Shown: piece by piece, positions 17,192 to 25,888 of the stretch | Position numbering within the stretch: the stretch's first letter is position 1 | Layout of the letters: each line of letters opens with the position of its first letter | Source: Caballeronia udeis | GTDB taxonomy: Bacteria > Pseudomonadota > Gammaproteobacteria > Burkholderiales > Burkholderiaceae | Assembly: GCF_001544555.2 (NCBI RefSeq) | Contig: NZ_FCOK02000028.1 | Coordinates: 39,354-103,353 of the forward strand | Direction of reading: 5' to 3' | Length of the DNA stretch: 64,000 bases | Translations under genes and position numbers: made by a program | The notes under the pieces: generated by a model | The model's database searches: none | Told to the model about the DNA's origin: nothing | What the model saw: the letters and a program-made list of their open reading frames with translations, nothing else

Positions 17192-17251
17192 ATTATTCTG
17201 TATAACAAGATCTTATAGGGAGGGAGGATTAATTATTCTGTATAACAGGAT
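17192..17251 (+). repeat. Spaced 20-bp direct repeat pair
   Basis: ATTATTCTGTATAACA(A/G)GAT occurs at 17192-17211 and 17232-17251, one mismatch, start-to-start distance 40 bp (about four helical turns). The spacing suits a dimeric binding site on one DNA face; no regulator is known for it. Confidence 0.8.
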
Positions 17252-17724
17252 GTGATGAAACAGTAAAAATGAGATCGATGAGCATTAATTACCGACTCGC
17301 GATAAAAATCGCGAAGATCATTATTGTCGTCGTTGGCTATATGTAAATATTCAGAATATATTTTGTAATTTAATAAATGACGTATTGAAAATACGCATTT
17401 AGAGTGTCGTAAATACCGCTAAACAAATTTCAAACACTGATTCTCTTCTTTTATTTTCTGGCTTTTGACGCTGACCTCTGGCCGGCTCTCGATCGTCACG
17501 TCAAACGTACTGCCGGGGAGTCCCCCGGGGCGCCTCGCAGACACCGAAAAGCACCGCCCAGTGGGCGTTTACGTCATGTACCACTCGCCATCAGCCGACA
17601 ATTCATGGCGTGTTATAGAGAGCCGCAATAGCAGCTGAATCCCAATTAACGAGCTGCCGAAGGCTCGCGCGCATCCGCTGCGGCATACGATTATTCTTTT
17701 AGAGCGACGCGAGTACGGTGTTGG

Positions 17725-17742
17725 TTAGAGTGTTTTCTCTAA
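17725..17742. promoter_or_regulatory. Candidate operator TTAGAG-N6-CTCTAA upstream of tonB
   Basis: A perfect six-base inverted repeat (TTAGAG 17725-17730, CTCTAA 17737-17742) with six-base spacer. A further half-site in TTTTAGAG orientation lies at 17697-17704, and TTTCTCTAAAA recurs upstream of the TonB-dependent receptor (22546-22556). It is 29 bp before a good promoter. The XRE-cupin regulator encoded in the same block is the obvious candidate binder; this is inference. Confidence 0.4.
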
Positions 17743-17770
17743 AACTCAGTACGCTGTCGTCAAATAAAGT

Positions 17771-17800
17771 TTGACCGCGCATTTTTTGTCCTGCTATCTT
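17771..17800 (+). promoter_or_regulatory. Candidate sigma-70 promoter for the tonB block
   Basis: TTGACC (17771-17776) and TATCTT (17795-17800) with 18-bp spacing. The implied leader to the tonB start is about 330 bases, which is long; another promoter nearer the gene is possible. Confidence 0.35.
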
Positions 17801-18138
17801 CGCATCCCATGAAACGCCGGTGACAATCGCGCAAAAAGTTCAGGAGTCGTAGAGCGCTTCGTTTAAATTGTCTCCGGGTATTCATGGCCGGTCGAAATGA
17901 GTCAGCCGGGTTTAATCCATCGTCGTTTCATTTAGATGATCTTCGGCGGGTTTGATGGACCGCTGGCGCGTCTCACAGCCGTATCCGCGTCAACGCATCA
18001 GGGTTTACGCTGCCTATAAATTCGGAGTGCAAATCAAGGGCCGGATAGACGCAGGCGGTTTTCCGAGGTGAACGTTGGTCGCCCCATGTCAGCGCACTGC
18101 AGTTACAGAAATGGACGATTCACGCCGGAGGAGTAAAG

Positions 18139-18849
18139 GTGGGTACGAAAGTCGAAGGGCAATTCCCGGCAGCAACGGTCCGTATGGAGAGGCCGGGACG
18201 CCCACGTGAGTTCGGGCGCAAGCAGCAAAACCCTGTGCGCCGCTTCTGCGGAATCGCAGTTGTTCTGCTCCTGCACATCGTGCTGATCTATGCACTTATC
18301 AACGGCCTTGCCACCAAGGTCGTACAGGTCATCCAGCATCCTATTGAAACGAAAATCATCGAGCCGGTGAAGCCGCCGCCTCCGCCGCCGTTGCCAACCG
18401 TGCAATTGCCGCCACCGAAGTTCGCGCCGCCGCCGCCGCCGTTCGTGCCACCGCCGGAAGTGCAGGTGCAAACGCCGCCCCAGCCGACCATCACGCACCA
18501 GGCCGCGCCGGTCGTGTCGGCACCCGCGGTAGCGCCGCCCGCACCGCCGGCGCCTCCCGCGCCGAGCAAGCCCGTGAGCACCGAAGTAGGGGTTGTGTGC
18601 CCGAACTCGGATCAGATCCGTTCGTCGATTCGCTACCCGAAGGAAGCGCAGGAGAACAACGTGACGGGTGATGTGCTGATCGAATTCACGGTGGACCCAC
18701 AGGGTCATATTACGAATGAACGCGTGGCCAGGTCTGCGGAAGATTCCTCACTCGACCGTGCAGCGTTCAACGCGGTCAGGCAGTTCACGTGCGTTTCCCA
18801 AGGCCAGGCTGTCCGTGTGCAAGTTCCGTTCTCGTTTAACCTGAACTGA
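18139..18849 (+). CDS. tonB: Energy transducer TonB
   Basis: A 236-residue TonB protein, which carries proton-motive energy from ExbBD in the inner membrane to outer-membrane receptors. One membrane helix (residues about 36-58) is followed by a long Pro-rich spacer (runs such as PPPPPPLP) and a C-terminal domain from about residue 150 containing SIRYPKEAQ, the conserved TonB-box-binding fold. The start is a GTG, supported by CGGAGGAG six bases upstream. Two cysteines in the C-terminal domain could form a disulfide. It heads the block with exbB, two exbD genes and a TonB-dependent receptor. Confidence 0.93.
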   Translation: MGTKVEGQFPAATVRMERPGRPREFGRKQQNPVRRFCGIAVVLLLHIVLIYALINGLATKVVQVIQHPIETKIIEPVKPPPPPPLPTVQLPPPKFAPPPPPFVPPPEVQVQTPPQPTITHQAAPVVSAPAVAPPAPPAPPAPSKPVSTEVGVVCPNSDQIRSSIRYPKEAQENNVTGDVLIEFTVDPQGHITNERVARSAEDSSLDRAAFNAVRQFTCVSQGQAVRVQVPFSFNLN

Positions 18850-18926
18850 AACCCACTGGCTGTCCGGTACCGGTTGCGATTTATCAGTCTTGGTTTAGAA
18901 GTTGTACTAATGAACTTGGAGCAGGC

Positions 18927-19844
18927 ATGAAAAAGCGTACTCTCGCCGCATTGGCGGCAACCCTGTTGTTCGCCGTAACCACGGTGGATACCTTTGTGGC
19001 GCCGCATATGGCCCACGCGCAAGCTAGCGACGCCACCGCGTCCGCTGCGGCCACTGCTACCCCCACGGCCACCGCCGCACCGCAAACGGCCGGCTCGGCC
19101 GCAGACGAAGCGGCACCGCCGCCGGCACCGGCCACGTCCGAAACCGTTGCTAACCCATACGGTCTCGGCGCGCTCTGGAAGAACGGTGACTTTGTCGCCC
19201 GCTTCGTGCTGATCCTGCTGGTGCTTATGTCCATGGGCAGCTGGTACATCATGATCACCAAATTTTTCGAGCAGTTTCGTGCAAACCGTCGTGCGAAGAG
19301 CGCCGACGAGCAGCTGTGGACCGCGCCGTCGCTAGTCGAAGGCGCGAAGATGCTCGACGAAGCTTCGCCGTTCCGCTTCATCGCCGAAACAGCCATCGAG
19401 GCCGGCGAGCATCACGACGAAGCACTGCTCGAAGCCGTCGACCGCAACACGTGGATCGACACCTCGGTTGATCGTGCCATCACCAACGTATCGAATCGTC
19501 TGCAGGACGGCCTGGCTTTCCTCGGTACGGTCGGCTCGACAGCGCCGTTCGTCGGTCTGTTCGGTACGGTGTGGGGGATCTATCACGCGCTGACGGCAAT
19601 CGGTATTGCCGGTCAGGCTTCGATCGACAAGGTCGCCGGCCCGGTGGGTGAGGCGCTGATCATGACCGCGATCGGTCTCGCCGTGGCCGTGCCGGCGGTA
19701 CTCGGCTACAACTTCCTGGTTCGCCGCAACAAGTCGGTGATGGAGCGTGTTCGTGCGTTCGGCGCACAACTGCACACGGTCCTGCTGGCGGGCAGCCGGC
19801 GCTCGGCACGCGCTACGGCTCGCGAAGCAGCGCTGGCCAATTAA
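18927..19844 (+). CDS. exbB: Biopolymer transport protein ExbB (MotA/TolQ/ExbB family)
   Basis: A 305-residue ExbB. It begins with a signal-peptide-like segment (MKKRTLAALAATLLF) and an Ala/Thr/Pro-rich stretch of about 60 residues, then three membrane helices near residues 92-112, 195-222 and 235-262, with the conserved cytoplasmic loop between helices 1 and 2 and the TAPFVGLFGTVWGI segment that is the family hallmark. With ExbD it forms the proton-driven motor for TonB. GGAG precedes the ATG. The N-terminal extension is longer than in E. coli ExbB but seen in many proteobacterial versions. Confidence 0.93.
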   Translation: MKKRTLAALAATLLFAVTTVDTFVAPHMAHAQASDATASAAATATPTATAAPQTAGSAADEAAPPPAPATSETVANPYGLGALWKNGDFVARFVLILLVLMSMGSWYIMITKFFEQFRANRRAKSADEQLWTAPSLVEGAKMLDEASPFRFIAETAIEAGEHHDEALLEAVDRNTWIDTSVDRAITNVSNRLQDGLAFLGTVGSTAPFVGLFGTVWGIYHALTAIGIAGQASIDKVAGPVGEALIMTAIGLAVAVPAVLGYNFLVRRNKSVMERVRAFGAQLHTVLLAGSRRSARATAREAALAN

Positions 19845-19856
19845 GCGGAGTTCGCC

Positions 19857-20279
19857 ATGGCTATGAGCGTTGGGCAAGATGATGACGACGAGGTGATCTC
19901 CAGTATCAACACCACACCGCTCGTCGATGTAATGCTGGTCTTGCTGATCATCTTTCTGATCACGATTCCGGTGGTGACGCATACGGTGCCGGTGCAATTG
20001 CCGAAGGAGACGATCCAGCCGCTGCAGACCACACCTAAAAGTATCGTCATTGCGGTCAATCGCGACGGCGATTTCTTCTGGAACGAGAAGCTGGTGGATG
20101 CGCCGACGCTGCTGACACGCCTGAAAACCGTGTCGGTCATGACGCCGCAACCGGAAGTGCATGTTCGTGGGGACCAGAACGCGCGCTATGAATTCATCGG
20201 CCGGGTCATTACCGAGTGCGAACGCGCCGGTATTGCCAAGGTTTCGTTTATTACTGAGCCGCCTGCGCGCGGCGGCTAG
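19857..20279 (+). CDS. exbD: Biopolymer transport protein ExbD, first copy
   Basis: A 140-residue single-pass membrane protein: a short cytoplasmic N-terminus with INTTPLVDVMLVLLI, in which the aspartate in the helix is the proton-carrying residue, then a periplasmic domain. GGAG lies before the ATG and only 12 bp separate it from exbB. It forms the motor with ExbB. A second exbD follows after 9 bp; the two differ substantially outside the helix, so they are likely distinct partners, not a recent duplication. Confidence 0.93.
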   Translation: MAMSVGQDDDDEVISSINTTPLVDVMLVLLIIFLITIPVVTHTVPVQLPKETIQPLQTTPKSIVIAVNRDGDFFWNEKLVDAPTLLTRLKTVSVMTPQPEVHVRGDQNARYEFIGRVITECERAGIAKVSFITEPPARGG

Positions 20280-20288
20280 GAAGCCACC

Positions 20289-20720
20289 ATGGGAATGAAT
20301 GTATCTTCGGGCGGTGGCAATGCTGAACCGGATGTGATGGTCGATATCAACACCACGCCGCTGATCGACGTGATGCTGGTGTTGCTGATCATGCTGATCA
20401 TCACTATCCCGATCCAGACGCACGCCATCAAGATGAACTTGCCGATCGGCAATCCGCCGCCGCCGATCACGCAGCCGGAAGTGGTGCAGATCGATATCGA
20501 CTTCGACGGCACCACGACCTGGAACGGCCAGGCGGTACCTGACCGTGCGGCACTCGAATCGAGGCTCGCACAGGTGGCCGCCGAACCGGTGCAGGCGGAA
20601 ATTCATCTGCGGCCCAACAAGCTGGTGCCGTACAGGGATGTCGCCGCGGTGATGGCTTCCGCTCAACGACTGGGCGCGACGAAAATCGGCCTGATCGGCA
20701 ATGAGCAGTACATGCAATAG
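20289..20720 (+). CDS. exbD2: Biopolymer transport protein ExbD, second copy
   Basis: A 143-residue ExbD with the same INTTPLIDVMLVLLI helix and a different periplasmic domain (Pro-rich after the helix, ending in a conserved QRLGATKIGL segment). The ribosome-binding site AGGAAG overlaps the preceding stop codon, which points to translational coupling. ExbB-ExbD1-ExbD2 arrangements are known, as in Xanthomonas where the second ExbD is needed for particular functions. Here it is inferred to tune the motor to the linked receptor. Confidence 0.92.
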   Translation: MGMNVSSGGGNAEPDVMVDINTTPLIDVMLVLLIMLIITIPIQTHAIKMNLPIGNPPPPITQPEVVQIDIDFDGTTTWNGQAVPDRAALESRLAQVAAEPVQAEIHLRPNKLVPYRDVAAVMASAQRLGATKIGLIGNEQYMQ

Positions 20721-20729
20721 GGAAGTGGA

Positions 20730-21935
20730 ATGCTGACGATCCATCATCGGTTCAAACACGCTGTCATTGCGGCCGCTACCTGCGGGCTGTCGGCGCTCGT
20801 CGTGCTGCCGGTCACGGCTTACGCCGCGGACACCTTGCGGCCGGATGTGGCGAAGCCGCTGAACGCCGCGCAGGATCTGTATCGCGCGCACAAGTACCAG
20901 GAAGCATTGACGAAGATCGATCAGGCTGCCGCGGTGCCGGGAAAGACACCGTACGAAAGCCTCATGGTCGAAGAAATGCGCGGCGCTGCGGCGGCGGCGG
21001 CGGGCAACAAAGCCGTGGCTGCCCAGGCCTACGAAACCTTGCTGAGTTCAGGGCACCTGAGCGGCGCCGACGAACAACGCACCACCGAGGCGCTCGCCAG
21101 CATCTACTTTCAGGAAAAGAACTACCCACAGGCTATCAAGGTCGCACAGCGCTATCAGAAGTCAGGCGGCAGCGATCCCGATATGCGCACCTTGCTTGTG
21201 CAGTCGTACTATCTTTCGAACGACTGCAGCAATGTGGTGGGTCTGCTCAAGCCTGGAATCGACGCACAGGTGCGTGCTGCCCATGCGCCCGACGAGTCGC
21301 AACTCCAATTGCTTGGCACCTGCGCGCAGCGTGTAAAAGATGACACGACGTACCGCGGCGCGCTCGAAAAACTGGTCGCCTATCACCCGAAGCAGTCGTA
21401 TTGGGACGATCTGTTTCAATCGATCCGCACGAAGCCGGGCTATTCGTCGGCGCTCGATATAGACACCTATCGGTTGCGTCGCGCGACCGGTTCGCTCACC
21501 ACCGTCGACGACTACATGGAGATGACCCAGCTCGCGATCGTGGCAGGAACCACGGCCGAGGGTAAGCAGGTGATCGACCAGGGATTCGCGTCAGGCGTTC
21601 TGGGCCACGATGCACAGGCGGATCGTGAAAAGCGCTTGCAGGCACTAGCCGCGAAGCGGGCGCAAGCGCCGGCTGATCCGGAGAACCCGGTAGCTCCGGT
21701 CGACGTCGGCTTCAACCAGGTCTTCGCGGGGCAAACCAAGCAGGGTCTTGCCGCAATGGAGGCGGCCATCGCGAAGGGTGGGCTCGATCACCCTGACCAG
21801 GCACAGCTGCATCTCGGCGTGGCCTACTACGTGTCAGGCGACAAAGCTCGCGCAGTGCAAACCTTCCGTGCGGTGAAAGGCTCCGACGGTTCGGCTGACC
21901 TCGCCCGATTGTGGGTGATGGTGGCGTCAAAATAA
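20730..21935 (+). CDS. Exported TPR-repeat protein of the TonB block
   Basis: A 401-residue protein starting ten bases after exbD2 with GGAAG before the ATG. A signal peptide covers residues 1-33 (cleavage near AYAAD). The rest is helical tetratricopeptide-like repeats: one block around residues 45-130 (NAAQDLYRAHKYQEAL type) and a final unit near 355-395 (LGVAYYVSGDKARAVQTF). TPR proteins next to ExbBD are common and thought to organise the energised complex in the periplasm. Its position argues that it belongs to this TonB system; its exact role is unknown. Confidence 0.85.
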   Translation: MLTIHHRFKHAVIAAATCGLSALVVLPVTAYAADTLRPDVAKPLNAAQDLYRAHKYQEALTKIDQAAAVPGKTPYESLMVEEMRGAAAAAAGNKAVAAQAYETLLSSGHLSGADEQRTTEALASIYFQEKNYPQAIKVAQRYQKSGGSDPDMRTLLVQSYYLSNDCSNVVGLLKPGIDAQVRAAHAPDESQLQLLGTCAQRVKDDTTYRGALEKLVAYHPKQSYWDDLFQSIRTKPGYSSALDIDTYRLRRATGSLTTVDDYMEMTQLAIVAGTTAEGKQVIDQGFASGVLGHDAQADREKRLQALAAKRAQAPADPENPVAPVDVGFNQVFAGQTKQGLAAMEAAIAKGGLDHPDQAQLHLGVAYYVSGDKARAVQTFRAVKGSDGSADLARLWVMVASK

Positions 21936-21952
21936 CGGGATTATGTCTTGCT

Positions 21953-22528
21953 ATGGTTTTGCCACTCGATAACAAGGCACAGATCGCAGTTTCAATAGGA
22001 AGAAAAATCCGCGCACTCCGTCAACGGTTCAAGCGCACGCTGGACGAAGTGGCGACGAGCGCGGGGATTTCCAAACCCTTTTTATCGCAGGTGGAACGAG
22101 GTCAGGCAACGCCTTCCATTACATCGCTGGTTGGCATTGCGCGAGCTCTGGGCGTCACGGTGCAGTACTTCGTTGATACGCCCACCGAAGACAAGTCAGT
22201 GCGTAGAGGGAGTGAGCTTACGTACTTCGGGTTCGACGGAACCGCGAATCTTTTTGGCCGGCTGACGAACCTGGCGGTAGGCGCCAAGCTGGAAGCGATT
22301 CTCGTCAGGATGCCGGTGGGACAGAACCCATCGGAAGTCACGACACATGCCGGAGAAGAGTTCTTGTATGTGACGAGCGGCCAGATATCGCTCACGTTGG
22401 AAGGGACAACGTTCGTATTGCAGGCAGGTGACACCGCGCATTTCGAGTCCACCGTGCCTCACGCCTGGAGCAATACCGCTCGCGAAGAAGCTGTGGTCGT
22501 ATGGGTGGGCACGCCAAGATTGTTCTAG
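21953..22528 (+). CDS. XRE-family regulator with C-terminal cupin
   Basis: A 191-residue regulator beginning at ATG 21953; weak ribosome-binding site, start chosen by domain fit. Residues about 14-68 form an XRE helix-turn-helix (LDEVATSAGISKPFLSQVERG), and residues about 115-190 a cupin sensor domain (THAGEEFLYVTSG, AHFESTVPHAWSN). This HTH-cupin group usually represses or activates a neighbouring uptake or catabolic operon in response to a small molecule such as a polyamine or amino-acid derivative. It lies between the TonB motor genes and the receptor, so the ligand is likely the imported compound. Candidate sites are at 17725-17742 and 22546-22572. Confidence 0.88.
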   Translation: MVLPLDNKAQIAVSIGRKIRALRQRFKRTLDEVATSAGISKPFLSQVERGQATPSITSLVGIARALGVTVQYFVDTPTEDKSVRRGSELTYFGFDGTANLFGRLTNLAVGAKLEAILVRMPVGQNPSEVTTHAGEEFLYVTSGQISLTLEGTTFVLQAGDTAHFESTVPHAWSNTAREEAVVVWVGTPRLF

Positions 22529-22902
22529 GTGCCTTCGCTCCGTACTTTCTCTAAAAGCACTGACATAGTGCTAATAAGTATTGCTAATGGATGGTTGCAA
22601 GGTTGCTTTGATGGAGGGGCGTTGCCCGGTCCATCATGCAAAGTAGTGGAAGTGAAAACAATTAGAAAGCGCTGCGCATTTCGTTTGTAATAAATAAGTA
22701 GTCCGATATGAAAGTATCTGAAGTGTCCCGTCTTCTGTCTGTATTTGCAATTTGGTGCGCTATTGACCCGATGCCGGGCAGTAGAAGCACGGGTCAGCTT
22801 TAACGGAGCGCGGCGCAAGAACGCCGTATATCGAGTGGAGAGGTCCACAAGGCCTCTCTTCACACACAGCTGTGGCTTTACTTACGAGCGAGAAGGGGAA
22901 AA
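22529..22902 (+). promoter_or_regulatory. Receptor leader region with candidate operator elements
   Basis: No gene is seen in these 374 bases. At 22546-22556 lies TTTCTCTAAAA, also present before tonB. It overlaps the inverted repeat AGCACT-N5-AGTGCT (22556-22572), followed by two TGCTAAT direct repeats at 22569 and 22582. The region 22560-22720 is AT-rich. The receptor's ribosome-binding site GAAGGGG is just before the ATG at 22903. Confidence 0.45.
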
Positions 22903-25683
22903 ATGAAACAACGGGTATTGGCGCTGGCCATCAAAAGAATAGTCTGGGCTGAACTAGCATTATCAGCCGCAATCGCCGTACCGGCGTTTGCGCAAAGCCA
23001 GCCAGCCACCACGGGTACAGCCGCGGGCGCAACGACGACGGAAAGCACACCGGCAGCAGCGGCGGCGCCGGCATCCGGCACTGCTGCAGCGGCGGCACCG
23101 GCATCGGCATCCGGCACACCTGCAGCAGCGTCCGCGGACAACAACACCGCGACACCGACTGCTGACAAGGGCGTCCAGCAGATCAAGAAATTCGAAGTGA
23201 CCGGGTCGCTGATCCGCAGCGCCGACAAGGTCGGCTTCAATGCGGTTCAGACGGTTACGCAGAAGGACATTGTGCAGAGCGGCGCCACGACCGTCGCCGA
23301 CTATCTGCGCACGACCTCCGCCAACTCGGCCAATAGCTGGGGCGAAGGCCAGTCCGGCAACTTTGCTGCAGGCGCCGCGGGTATTGCCCTGCGTGGTCTC
23401 AGCGAAAAGTACACGCTCGTGTTGGTGGATGGACAGCGCGTTGCGCCGTTCGCGTTCTTCTCGAACAGCGTCGACTCCTTCTTTGACCTGAATACGCTGC
23501 CGTTGAACTCCATCGACCGCATCGAAATCGTGAAGGCCGGTGCCGTGTCGCAATACGGCTCGGACGCTATTGCGGGCGTGGTCAACATCATCACGAAGCA
23601 CGACTTTCAGGGGCTGCAACTCGACGGGAGCTACGGCAGCGCCATCAGCCAGGGCGGCGGCGCGGGCACGACCAAATTCGGCGTGCTCGCCGGTTTTGGC
23701 GATCTCAACGCCGATCGCTTCAACGTGACGGCCGCCGCAAGCTACTACAAGTCGAACGGTTTTACGCTCGCGGACCGCGACGCGACGAGCGCTCAGGATT
23801 TCACCAATCAGCCGGGCGGCCATTCGTTGCTCGCGCCGTCGTACTGGAATATGCCCGACGGCAGCGTGCAGGCATTGAGCGGCTGCGCGAACGGCGGTGC
23901 GGTGCATCCCGCAGGCACCAACTCGCTGACATCGGGATTGCCGGGCACGATCTGCGGCTACAACTCCGCAGAAAGCACGTCCATCGCACCGATGACCGAG
24001 CGTTTGAACGCGAAGCTTCACGCCGATTTCAAGATCAACGATGCAACGACGGCGTTCGGCGACTTCCTGATCAGCAGCAACAAGACCACCACGAACGACG
24101 GTCTGTGGAACAACGTTATTGGCAATCCACAGGTCCCCGCACTCGTGTGGAATCCGGCGACCAAGCTGCTTTCTCCGTTCAACTTCACTGTGCCGGCGAG
24201 CAATCCGTTCAACCCGTTCGGGGTGGCCACGCCGCTTACGTACGCGTTCCCGGGCGCGGTAGCGGAAGACACGTATGCCACCTACTGGCGCGCGTCAACG
24301 GGCCTCAAGGGTTCGTTCAACCTGCCGAACGGCGAGTGGGATTGGGCGACGTCGATCAGTCACTCGCAAAGCACGGTTTCGAACACCTATACGAACCAGC
24401 TCAACACCAACGTACTGAACAATATTTACCAGAACGGGACGTTCGATTTCTCGAATCCGGCGGCTACGCCGAACGGCCTCAATGGGCTGTACCAGGATGC
24501 GAATAACCTGGCGATCTCGAAGCTCGATACCGTTGACGCGACGTTGTCCACGCCACACCTCTTCAGTCTGCCGGCGGGCGACGTGGGTCTCGGGTTTGGG
24601 GCGCAGTTCACGCATCAGAGCGAAGTGATGACCCCGGGTTCGGCATTCGAGCAGGGCGAAGTTATCAGCCCGATTCTGCAGACGGTGAACGGCCAGCGCA
24701 ACGTGGCCGCCGTGTACTACCAGGTGGACATTCCGATTGTGCGCGCGCTGACGTTCAGCCAGTCGGGCCGTTATGACCACTACAGCGATGTGGGCGGTGC
24801 GTTCTCGCCGCGTTTCGCGCTGCGTTATCAGCCGGTTCAGGCGCTCACGATGTACACCTCGTACAACCGCGGCTTCCGTGCACCGACGTTCGTTGAGGAC
24901 AGCGACTCGCGGACGCAGGGTATCCAGGTGGACCAGACCACCGGCCAGAACTACACATCGATCACGGAAGGTAATCCGGCCCTGAAAGCCGAGCGCACTC
25001 GTAACCTCACCGTCGGCTTCCAGCTGTCGCCTACCCGTACGACCGATATCGGCCTGGATTGGTACAAGATTCGTGTCGATAACGTGATTGGCCAAGGCTC
25101 GCCTTCCCAGGTTGTCACCGATCCGGTAACGGGCGATCTCCTGTACAAGGTCATCCCGTACGCGAACCTCGGCTATCTCGACACGAACGGTTTCGAAGGC
25201 ACGTTCCGCCAGTCGCTGCCGACGAAGACCGGGACGTTCACCTTGTCCGGTGACTGGGCTTACGTGAACAGCTTCAAGCTCGGCTCTCCGGGCCAGGCGC
25301 CGGTGAATGGTGCGGGCAATGACTACACCATCACACAGCCGTTCGGTGGCAGCTTCCCGCGCTGGAAAGGCAACACCACGCTGGACTGGGCGTACAACAA
25401 GTTTGACGCAGCGTTGACCTGGCAGTTCACAGGTCCGTATGCGCAAAATCTGGTTGCCGGCGGGCCGTCGCACGTGGGGTCGTACAGCCAGTTCAACCTG
25501 ATGATGACGTACACGGGCTTCAAGCACTGGACGATCTTCGGCGGCATCGACAACATCTTCAACCGTGCGCCGCCGTACGATCCGATCTTTGCGAATGGCA
25601 CGCTGGATCAGAACGGCTACGACCAGTCGATCTACACGAACATTGGCCGCTTCGCACAGGTCGGCGCGACGTACAAGTTCTGA
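22903..25683 (+). CDS. TonB-dependent outer-membrane receptor
   Basis: A 926-residue receptor. Signal peptide 1-29, then an Ala/Thr-rich linker, a possible TonB-box region near residues 90-105, a plug domain (about 110-240; VADYLRTTSANSAN, IALRGLSEKYTLVLVDGQR, IDRIEIVKAGAVSQYGSDAIAGVVNI) and a 22-strand-type beta-barrel ending in VGATYKF with the terminal Phe. Plug motifs match the larger peptide/oligosaccharide-type receptors rather than siderophore receptors, and no siderophore genes are nearby. Co-direction with tonB-exbBDD and two peptide-binding proteins suggests import of peptides or peptide-like compounds; this is inference. Confidence 0.92.
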   Translation: MKQRVLALAIKRIVWAELALSAAIAVPAFAQSQPATTGTAAGATTTESTPAAAAAPASGTAAAAAPASASGTPAAASADNNTATPTADKGVQQIKKFEVTGSLIRSADKVGFNAVQTVTQKDIVQSGATTVADYLRTTSANSANSWGEGQSGNFAAGAAGIALRGLSEKYTLVLVDGQRVAPFAFFSNSVDSFFDLNTLPLNSIDRIEIVKAGAVSQYGSDAIAGVVNIITKHDFQGLQLDGSYGSAISQGGGAGTTKFGVLAGFGDLNADRFNVTAAASYYKSNGFTLADRDATSAQDFTNQPGGHSLLAPSYWNMPDGSVQALSGCANGGAVHPAGTNSLTSGLPGTICGYNSAESTSIAPMTERLNAKLHADFKINDATTAFGDFLISSNKTTTNDGLWNNVIGNPQVPALVWNPATKLLSPFNFTVPASNPFNPFGVATPLTYAFPGAVAEDTYATYWRASTGLKGSFNLPNGEWDWATSISHSQSTVSNTYTNQLNTNVLNNIYQNGTFDFSNPAATPNGLNGLYQDANNLAISKLDTVDATLSTPHLFSLPAGDVGLGFGAQFTHQSEVMTPGSAFEQGEVISPILQTVNGQRNVAAVYYQVDIPIVRALTFSQSGRYDHYSDVGGAFSPRFALRYQPVQALTMYTSYNRGFRAPTFVEDSDSRTQGIQVDQTTGQNYTSITEGNPALKAERTRNLTVGFQLSPTRTTDIGLDWYKIRVDNVIGQGSPSQVVTDPVTGDLLYKVIPYANLGYLDTNGFEGTFRQSLPTKTGTFTLSGDWAYVNSFKLGSPGQAPVNGAGNDYTITQPFGGSFPRWKGNTTLDWAYNKFDAALTWQFTGPYAQNLVAGGPSHVGSYSQFNLMMTYTGFKHWTIFGGIDNIFNRAPPYDPIFANGTLDQNGYDQSIYTNIGRFAQVGATYKF

Positions 25684-25706
25684 TGCCGCTGTAGTTGTTT
25701 GCCGGA

Positions 25707-25758
25707 TGGAGCGGTCGCTCCGGCGCGCCTTAGGCGGCGCTGGAGCGGCCTTGTTTTT
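25707..25758 (+). terminator. Probable terminator after the receptor gene
   Basis: GGAGCG-GT-CGCTCC (25708-25721) and a second GC-rich stem (GCGCGCC-TTA-GGCGGCGC) precede TTGTTTTT at 25751-25758. The next gene starts 130 bp later, so termination may be partial. Confidence 0.5.
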
Positions 25759-25888
25759 GGCGTGCTCTCATCGTCCTCGACCCGGACCTTTCGATTCAAA
25801 CATCGATCTTTCGAAACCTCATCGCATGACGTGCTCAAGGTCGCAGCGAAGGCCGGGCGCGGAAGTAATGAATACCAGGAGTTTCCAG

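Larger units (their letters stand above)
16173..18138. other. Two-kilobase stretch without intact genes
   Basis: No open frame in this stretch has convincing coding character. It contains a beta-barrel receptor remnant (16884-17030, minus strand), a tandem repeat (17132-17173), a spaced repeat pair (17192-17251), an AT-rich part (17080-17460), a candidate operator (17725-17742) and a candidate promoter for tonB (17771-17800). Bases 16290-16880 contain short overlapping minus-strand frames that may be further decayed coding DNA, but I cannot assign them. Confidence 0.6.

Noticed and set aside
17501..17570. Short palindromes such as CCGGGG-AGTC-CCCCGG
   Set aside because: Too short and GC-biased to support a functional call.
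19332..20891. Long minus-strand frame across exbB and both exbD genes
   Set aside because: Antisense shadow of conserved genes; Arg/His/Asp-rich translation without motifs.
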